DNA of 64,000 nt from Candidatus Rubrimentiphilum sp. Lineage in GTDB: Bacteria > Vulcanimicrobiota > Vulcanimicrobiia > Vulcanimicrobiales > Vulcanimicrobiaceae. The stretch lies in the NCBI GenBank assembly GCA_035710515.1, contig DASTDE010000003.1, forward strand, positions 248,001 to 312,000, given 5' to 3'. The first letter of the stretch is position 1, and each line of letters opens with the position of its first letter. The notes under the pieces are model-generated. The model made no database searches. It was given only the letters and a program-made list of their open reading frames with translations, and was not told where the DNA came from. The position numbers and the translations under genes were made by a program. This document shows, one piece after another, positions 58,645 through 64,000 of this stretch.

Positions 58645-59306
58645 CCGGCCACCATTACCATGCGCGCGAGTTCGAGCGAGATTGCGTGCCGGCGCTTATC
58701 GACTTCAACTGTTAATGGACCGCCAAGCGGTGCTTTTTCATGCACGCGCACGCGCGCGCCCGGGCGCAACCCGACATCGCCGAGATAACGCAGTATCTCG
58801 GGAACCTCTTCGGTAACGCCCTGCACCACCGCGTCGCTGCCGACCTCGATCTGCGCGAGCGGAATGCCCGCGCGCTGCGGATCGCTTAAATCCTTGGGAG
58901 GAATCGGCAATCCGTGCGGACACTCTTTGGGATCTCCCAAGATGTCGATCAGGCGCGCTTCCATTTTTTCGGAGATCGCATGTTCCAGCATGCAGGCTTC
59001 GGATTGCACTTCATCCCACGGCATGCCGAGCACGTTTGTCAACAAACACTCCGCCAGCCGATGGCGGCGCACGACGCGCACCGCGACCGCCAAACCTTTT
59101 TGCGTGAGTTTGACTTCGCCGCGCGCAACATATTCCAGATAACCGTCCGAGGCGAGTTTTTTGAGCATGCCCGACACCGACGCGGGCGCGACGCCAAGCT
59201 CCGAAGCCAGGCCGGAGGTCGTTACGCCCGGACCTTCACGTTCGAGCCGATAGACCGCCTCGAGATACTCCTCGGTCGATTCGGCGAAATGGCTGTGCCC
59301 CGACAT
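58641..59306 (-). CDS. DtxR/IdeR-family metal-dependent regulator
   Basis: 221 aa from ATG 59306 (M-S-G-H-S-H-F). Winged helix 'TSGLASELGVAPASVSGMLK', dimerisation domain with E-A-C-M-L-E-H, and a C-terminal SH3/FeoA-like domain ('ILRYLGDVGLRPGARVRVHE'). A Cys in the metal site (C-x-x-E-H) is the iron-type DtxR arrangement rather than the Glu of B. subtilis MntR. It likely represses iron uptake when metal is plentiful; no target operator could be placed. Confidence 0.93.
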   Translation of the reverse strand: MSGHSHFAESTEEYLEAVYRLEREGPGVTTSGLASELGVAPASVSGMLKKLASDGYLEYVARGEVKLTQKGLAVAVRVVRRHRLAECLLTNVLGMPWDEVQSEACMLEHAISEKMEARLIDILGDPKECPHGLPIPPKDLSDPQRAGIPLAQIEVGSDAVVQGVTEEVPEILRYLGDVGLRPGARVRVHEKAPLGGPLTVEVDKRRHAISLELARMVMVAG

Positions 59307-59328
59307 ATCTGAACCTTCGACGCCGGGG

Positions 59329-60375
59329 CTATTGTTCCAGGCTGTATGCCTCCAGGCGCTCTCGCAGCCTGGCTTTGGTTGCATCGGGAGAAAAACTCGC
59401 CTCGATCGCATTGCGCGTGAAGCGGCGCGGCGCATCGTCGCCGGCTACTTCAGCGGCGTACGCGAGCTCGTCTGTCACGCTGGTCTTAAAGATCGCCGGA
59501 TCGTCGGCGTCGATGGTGACGATGCAACCGGCGGCATCGAGATCGACCAGCGGATGCGGCGCTTCGCCCAACGCAACGCCGGTCAAAAAGTTCGACGTCG
59601 GGCAAACTTCGAGCGGAATCTTCTTATTGACGAGCAGCTGCACAACGCTCGGGTCCTCGAGCGCGCGAATTCCGTGGCCGATTCGTTCGGCGTGCAACAC
59701 CTCGATCGCAGCGCGCACGCTTGGCGCTCCGGCGCTTTCACCCGCGTGGGCGACGCAGTGCAGCCCGCTCTCGCGCGCGAAGGCGAAAGACGCTTCGAAC
59801 AACTCCGGCGGAAAGTGCGCTTCATCGCCTCCAAGTCCAATGCCGACGATACCGAGGTCACGCAGTTCGACCGCGAGCCTGGCGGTTCGCATCGCGCTCT
59901 CTACGCCGAAGTTGCGCGTGAGATCGACGATCAATGCGGTTTCGATGCCGTACGCTTTCCGTGCAGCTTCACGCGCGTCGCGGATCGCGGCGACGCACGC
60001 TCGCACGTCGATCTTTTTATGAAAGAATTGCCACACCGACGGCGAGATAAAGAGTTCGGCGTAAACCACGTTCTGGGCGGTGGCATCCTCGAGATACTCT
60101 TTTGCGAGCAGTCCGTAGTCCGCGGGCTCGGCAAGCGACCGGCTAACGGCAGCAAAGGTCAGCAGAAAGCCCTCGAAATCGCGAAAGGCGTAAGGATCGC
60201 TCGGGTCGGCCGGGGGCTCGTCTTTAGGAAACGGGCCCTTCTCGTGAGGGCGGTAGGTCAGCGCAACCCCGTGCTTGTGCGCTAGGTTTACGAAGGTCGT
60301 AGCGCGCAGCGTCCCCTCCAGGTGGCAATGCAGCTGGACCTTGGGCAACGCGCGCAGGACTTCAGGCGTTAACAT
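59329..60375 (-). CDS. add: Adenosine deaminase
   Basis: 348 aa from ATG 60375 (M-L-T-P-E-V-L-R). Motifs: H-C-H-L-E-G (Zn), 'HAGESAGAPSVRAAIEVLHA' with the catalytic Glu upstream, 'ERIGHGIRAL', and D-A-D-D-P-A-I-F near the end. Deaminates adenosine to inosine. It could clear the adenosine released by AhcY, though the genes are far apart. Divergent from tRNA-fMet. Confidence 0.95.
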   Translation of the reverse strand: MLTPEVLRALPKVQLHCHLEGTLRATTFVNLAHKHGVALTYRPHEKGPFPKDEPPADPSDPYAFRDFEGFLLTFAAVSRSLAEPADYGLLAKEYLEDATAQNVVYAELFISPSVWQFFHKKIDVRACVAAIRDAREAARKAYGIETALIVDLTRNFGVESAMRTARLAVELRDLGIVGIGLGGDEAHFPPELFEASFAFARESGLHCVAHAGESAGAPSVRAAIEVLHAERIGHGIRALEDPSVVQLLVNKKIPLEVCPTSNFLTGVALGEAPHPLVDLDAAGCIVTIDADDPAIFKTSVTDELAYAAEVAGDDAPRRFTRNAIEASFSPDATKARLRERLEAYSLEQ

Positions 60376-60395
60376 ACCGTATAACACTCTTCCGC

Positions 60396-60472
<77 letters not shown>

Positions 60473-60477
60473 AAACG

Positions 60478-60517
60478 CAGGTCCAGGAACTACTTAGTTT
60501 CTGGACCTGTTGATTTT
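60478..60517 (+). terminator. Intrinsic terminator after tRNA-fMet
   Basis: A 14-bp stem with one mismatch (CAGGTCCAG...CTGGACCTG) and an ACTT loop, followed by TTGATTTT. Confidence 0.88.
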
Positions 60518-60565
60518 CCGGCGTGTACTTCTTGGTCCAAATCTGCTGCGGCGCGGCCTAAATCT

Positions 60566-61942
60566 CTAGTTATTCAAATCATTGGAAACGCCGCCGATCT
60601 TGCCGGCAGCTATGGCTTCTAATCGGCGCTTGAGGCGCCCCAAATAAACGGTTGGACCCTCCAGTAAGGGAATTGCTGGGCGCTCGCAAGGCTTGACCTG
60701 AGCGAGCAACTTCAGTGCAGCCGAGGCGCTATCGATCTGTGGAACGTCAAGTTCCCTGAGCCGGTATGAAACCGGAAAGCTGTTCTGCCAATTGCTATTA
60801 TTTTCAATGTAGCGAAGGATGCCGCCAAGGCTGGCCCTGCTCTTCTCGTCAGCAATGAAGCCCGCGTATTTGTCGAGCACTTGGCCGGGAGACAAATCGG
60901 AGCGGCACATTTGCCCGAAAGCATAGATGTTGAGTGATTCAGCCTGGAAAAAAATGGCGTTAGCCACGAGCCCGTCCAGACCGATCCGGTGTCCCGTATC
61001 GACAAGCGCGCGGATATAACGCGTCTCCGCCGACGATTGACCGCCGGATTCGACATTGTTGGGACTCATGTAGCCCTCATCGGCCTCGTCTACCAAGAAG
61101 TACGGCCATCCTAGGAGCGGCTTGACGCCTCGCGTCCGTAACCTTTGAATGTCGCTCAACGTCGGATAAGGATCCGGCTGAATCCCTGCTTTAGAATAAA
61201 GCGCTAACGTGAGCGGCCGGTAATAGTTGTGGAGAGGGAAAGCCACTCCGCAATTAAGCCCGAGCAAATCGGACGAAACGAGGCGACGCGACAGGTTTGC
61301 CTCCTGTTGCCAAAAACGCAGGCTGAACGCAGACGGAAAGCCCTCCCATTCCGCCACGCCCCAGAGGTTTACACTGAAGCTTGCCCCGGGGGCCTCTTCC
61401 TTTACAATGTCCTGCACGTGACGACAAAACGTTATGCAGTCATTCAAAGTCGTGCGGCCCTTTGGATCTCCGCCCGGATCCCCCGGAATTACGATGAAGG
61501 CGTCGGCATTCTTCAATAGCGAGACTTCTCGACGTAAGTGCACGAGTCGCTCCGCCAACTTCGGTTGGTCAATCGTACTGAACGTCCCGGCATACCCAAT
61601 CTTGCCGGGCCCTTTCCATTGCTCCATCCCGGCAAGCAGAACGATTCCCACGCGAAAACCCTTCTCGTGCGCGAGATTGACGGCGTGAGACATCTGCTCG
61701 TAGTAATCAGGTAGAAGGTCGGGACGATAGCGGAATCCGGCTTCGCAAAACTCCAGATAATTGTAACCGCACGCTTTGAAAAAATCGTATGTGTTCGAAT
61801 CCTTTGGAGGTAGGTCCGTCGGGAGCGAGCAGTACAACCCAATTGTCTCGAAAGGCGCTCCCTGCGCTGAGGCGCCCGCCGGGATCAAGAACGGCCCGAC
61901 TGAAGTGGCTAGGGCAACTTTGAGAAAGCGTCTCCGCTCCAT
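60566..61942 (-). CDS. Tat-exported TIM-barrel-like protein (glycoside-hydrolase-like), 458 aa
   Basis: Tat-like leader M-E-R-R-R-F-L-K-V-A-L-A to A-S-A. The mature part alternates strands and helices as in a TIM barrel: 'FFKACGYNYLEFCEAGFRYR', 'HEKGFRVGIVLLAGMEQWKG', 'ADAFIVIPGDPGGDP', 'DLLGLNCGVAFPLHNYYRPL'. Several acidic residues at strand ends could be catalytic, but I cannot match a named GH family. AGGAGAT precedes the ATG. It follows the S15-type hydrolase gene by about 50 bases on the same strand. Codon use is slightly less GC-biased than its neighbours. Confidence 0.7.
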   Translation of the reverse strand: MERRRFLKVALATSVGPFLIPAGASAQGAPFETIGLYCSLPTDLPPKDSNTYDFFKACGYNYLEFCEAGFRYRPDLLPDYYEQMSHAVNLAHEKGFRVGIVLLAGMEQWKGPGKIGYAGTFSTIDQPKLAERLVHLRREVSLLKNADAFIVIPGDPGGDPKGRTTLNDCITFCRHVQDIVKEEAPGASFSVNLWGVAEWEGFPSAFSLRFWQQEANLSRRLVSSDLLGLNCGVAFPLHNYYRPLTLALYSKAGIQPDPYPTLSDIQRLRTRGVKPLLGWPYFLVDEADEGYMSPNNVESGGQSSAETRYIRALVDTGHRIGLDGLVANAIFFQAESLNIYAFGQMCRSDLSPGQVLDKYAGFIADEKSRASLGGILRYIENNSNWQNSFPVSYRLRELDVPQIDSASAALKLLAQVKPCERPAIPLLEGPTVYLGRLKRRLEAIAAGKIGGVSNDLNN

Positions 61943-61995
61943 ATCTCCTGGTTTTTTCCTTCACGAATCTTATAGATCCCGTTGGTCGGTCGCAT

Positions 61996-64000
61996 CTAAT
62001 TCCCGCCCGGGATCCGCAGGATGCTGTCGCCGTACCATTTGATCTGCAGCGGAATTTTGGCGTCAGCGATGGACTCATCACTGACGTTTTTTCCGGTACC
62101 GTAGTTTATCTGTACCCCCGGGTCCTTGGGTATGCTGACGAGGACGACCATGCGACTTCCCGGGTGGAATTTCCAACTGGTAATGCGGCTGCTCGTAAAA
62201 GCTAGCCTGGTGCGCTTGCCGGGAACAAGTAAGTGGCGCTGGCTGCGATCCATTACATAACTGGCCCGCGCCTGGTAATTGGTGACAAACGTGTAATCGC
62301 CCCGGGCATTCAGTTCGAAGAAAGCTATGTTAAAGTCGAAATCTCTCTTGTTAGCCGAAAAGTCTAGCATGCCCGAGAATACTCCGGTAAATGAAAATCC
62401 GCGCTTGAAAGGACCGCTCAAGTACCCAGACGCAAGGTACATATCCAAACCGTTCGCCGGAGGTGTTCGATTGACATCGGAACGATCTTTAAAATCCACG
62501 GTTTGCAGAACGAAGGAACGCGGCATCGCCTTGTTGCCCAAGCGGTGAAACCTACCGTCCGGGGTTGCGTTAAGCCACAGTGACAACGCGCTGCCACCCA
62601 TTGCCGCGATGCTCGGCGCGTGCTTCCACATGTTGGCGCCCATAACTTCGTAGTCGACTTTGTCGCGAAGGATGGCTGGCTTCTTAGCCCTTTTAAGGAC
62701 GTAGTCGAACCATTCATAGCGCAATGTCTCGACATCAATGCGAGCGGCAGCGTCGATATCGTATCCGGCTATGTTCGTGACATCCCGTCCCACCGATGAC
62801 ATCGTCCCGCGTTGGGCGCGAATGTGATCATACGGACCCAGCACGAGATATTTTTCGGCGTGCGGACTGTACTTTTGGTACTCCGAGAAGTAATAGTATC
62901 CACCGACGTTCTGCCCGTTGAGATAGCCATCAACCATCAGAACCGGGATGTGAATGTGCCCGAAGCCCGCCTTGTACGGAATGAGTCCCTGCCAATAATG
63001 GTCGTAGGACGGATGATCGAGCCACCGGTCCCAGATCGGATTCGGCGTCCCGTCGATGGTGGCCATCGCCCGATACGACTTGCCGCTGAGGTACCATCTC
63101 TTTTGTAGATTTGTCCAGCGCGCCGGATCACCGGCAGAAGTCGCGTCGAGCCATTTTCCGTCGGTGACGTAAAGTGGCCAATAGTAGTCCCAACTTTCGA
63201 ACACATTGGCTTCCATAGGCGTGTCGATTCCCGGCGCGTTACTTACAGCGGTCATGAGCGCCTTGAGATGAAGCGGCAAACGCTTAGCTGTGGCCCACTG
63301 CGTGAACGAGTTGTAGCTTCCGCCGAACATGCCGACGCGGCCATCGCTCCATGGTTGCGCGGCGATCCAATTGATTATCGCGGCAGCGTCCGCTCCATCG
63401 TGCTCGTAAGGCACGATGTGGGCATCCGGGCTGCAGCCCTTTCCTCGCGTAAACGCGACGGCGCCGACGTAATCGTTTGATGCCGACCGGCGTACGTCGG
63501 TAAAGGCCGTCGCTTTGTCCGCGTAGATCGTAAATTGCAGCAACGCGGGTAGGCGAATGAGTGAATGACGCGGGCGCGCGATCGTTGCGCAGATGTGTGC
63601 GCCGTCGGGCGTCTGGATGAGGAAATTCCGGTTAATGATGTAACGCCGCTCGTCGTCCTCCAAGATCAGTGCGCGGGTTAGCGTATCGAAGCTCTCATAC
63701 ATTTGCGCGAGTTGATAAGCGCGAATCAACGGCACCACATCTTCCAGATGCAGCGGGCTCTCGCCGCGCGCCCGTCGCAGGGCGTCCGAAAGGGACGATT
63801 GGAATGCCGGCGCGCTGAGCTCGAAGCGACGGATCACGACCGCAGCATGGCGATCGTCTAATTTTCCCAATACCTTACGGAATTCGCGTTTGAATGCCTC
63901 ATTGAACGGACGGCCCGCCCTTTCGAGTTTCTTAGCAGCCACGAATATCTCGAACTGCGAGTAGTTCGTGCTCCCCCAAAGTGAGTGATCGCTCGCCCGG
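61996..64000 (-). CDS. CocE/NonD (X-Pro dipeptidyl-peptidase S15) family hydrolase, 5' end outside window
   Basis: The alpha/beta-hydrolase core has the nucleophile in G-G-S-Y-N-S and 'GRVGMFGGSYNSFTQWATAK', later D-G-Y-L-N-G and 'VLGPYDHIRAQRGTM' with the catalytic His, then a C-terminal jelly-roll ('SGPFKRGFSFTGVFSGMLDF', 'PGSRMVVLVSIPKDPGVQIN'). The frame stays open to base 64000, and the residues before the GTG at 63942 (L-W-G-S-T-N-Y-S-Q-F-E-I-F) continue naturally, so the true start is beyond the window. Members cleave esters, amides or Xaa-Pro peptides. The helical N-terminal extension is the kind seen in many secreted CocE-like proteins. Confidence 0.9.
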   Translation of the reverse strand, partial: RASDHSLWGSTNYSQFEIFVAAKKLERAGRPFNEAFKREFRKVLGKLDDRHAAVVIRRFELSAPAFQSSLSDALRRARGESPLHLEDVVPLIRAYQLAQMYESFDTLTRALILEDDERRYIINRNFLIQTPDGAHICATIARPRHSLIRLPALLQFTIYADKATAFTDVRRSASNDYVGAVAFTRGKGCSPDAHIVPYEHDGADAAAIINWIAAQPWSDGRVGMFGGSYNSFTQWATAKRLPLHLKALMTAVSNAPGIDTPMEANVFESWDYYWPLYVTDGKWLDATSAGDPARWTNLQKRWYLSGKSYRAMATIDGTPNPIWDRWLDHPSYDHYWQGLIPYKAGFGHIHIPVLMVDGYLNGQNVGGYYYFSEYQKYSPHAEKYLVLGPYDHIRAQRGTMSSVGRDVTNIAGYDIDAAARIDVETLRYEWFDYVLKRAKKPAILRDKVDYEVMGANMWKHAPSIAAMGGSALSLWLNATPDGRFHRLGNKAMPRSFVLQTVDFKDRSDVNRTPPANGLDMYLASGYLSGPFKRGFSFTGVFSGMLDFSANKRDFDFNIAFFELNARGDYTFVTNYQARASYVMDRSQRHLLVPGKRTRLAFTSSRITSWKFHPGSRMVVLVSIPKDPGVQINYGTGKNVSDESIADAKIPLQIKWYGDSILRIPGGN

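Overview
The window is a GC-rich, densely coding bacterial chromosome segment. It carries about 70 genes, three tRNA genes and one small genomic island. Diderm markers are a TonB-dependent receptor, an ADP-heptose epimerase and outer-membrane barrel proteins. These occur with loci typical of Terrabacteria: a ymdB-spoVS pair, a CIRCE-controlled hrcA with dnaJ and rsmE, a DtxR-type regulator and leaderless-looking promoters. The mix suggests an LPS-bearing Terrabacteria-side lineage, possibly Candidatus Eremiobacterota (WPS-2). This placement is an inference, because no rRNA gene is present.

Layout. 1-8.4 kb: secreted serine hydrolases, a CBM9/DUF5916 barrel protein and clustered small secreted proteins that form two paralogous families. 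8.4-14.9 kb: tRNA-Asn, then the methyl-cycle pair ahcY-metK, a cyclodeaminase-like gene, and the operon hypothetical-ymdB-spoVS-PHP. 15-25 kb: TonB receptor, dihaem-type cytochrome, multicopper oxidase, YraQ-type permease, hldD, a His-rich membrane protein and SCO1, which look like a metal (copper) handling block. 25-33 kb: an HprK-like protein, an ECF sigma/anti-sigma/RseB-like cassette, a TPR protein with an HDAC-like deacetylase, and etfBA. 33-36 kb: a membrane protein/XRE pair under a consensus leaderless promoter, a HAD phosphatase, a frameshifted DUF1801 gene, and a tRNA-Leu(UAA) interrupted by a group I intron. 36-42 kb: phosphoribosyltransferase, alpha/beta hydrolase and a LigD-type polymerase whose 3' end appears twice, flanking a 3.4-kb island of HTH regulators and small membrane proteins. 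43-51 kb: small basic and acidic proteins, ppx, ftsB/divIC, accA-accD, glycosyltransferase, rsmE, dnaJ, hrcA. 51-64 kb: TlpA-like thioredoxin, acs, histidine acid phosphatase, S1/P1 nuclease, DinG-like helicase, rhomboid protease, DtxR regulator, adenosine deaminase, initiator tRNA-fMet, a TIM-barrel-like exported protein, and an S15/CocE hydrolase that runs off the end.

The most notable observations are four. First, a 216-nt group I intron sits in tRNA-Leu(UAA) at the position used in cyanobacteria. Second, an island without a recognisable integrase appears to have entered ligD and rebuilt its 3' end. Third, three genes (PHP, ymdB, HDAC-like) lack any ATG/GTG/TTG at the required position and instead overlap the upstream stop as NTAA or NTAG, where neighbouring genes use NTGA. 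Fourth, -10 boxes lie 6-7 nt before several start codons, including hrcA, where the -10 and -35 fall inside the two CIRCE arms.
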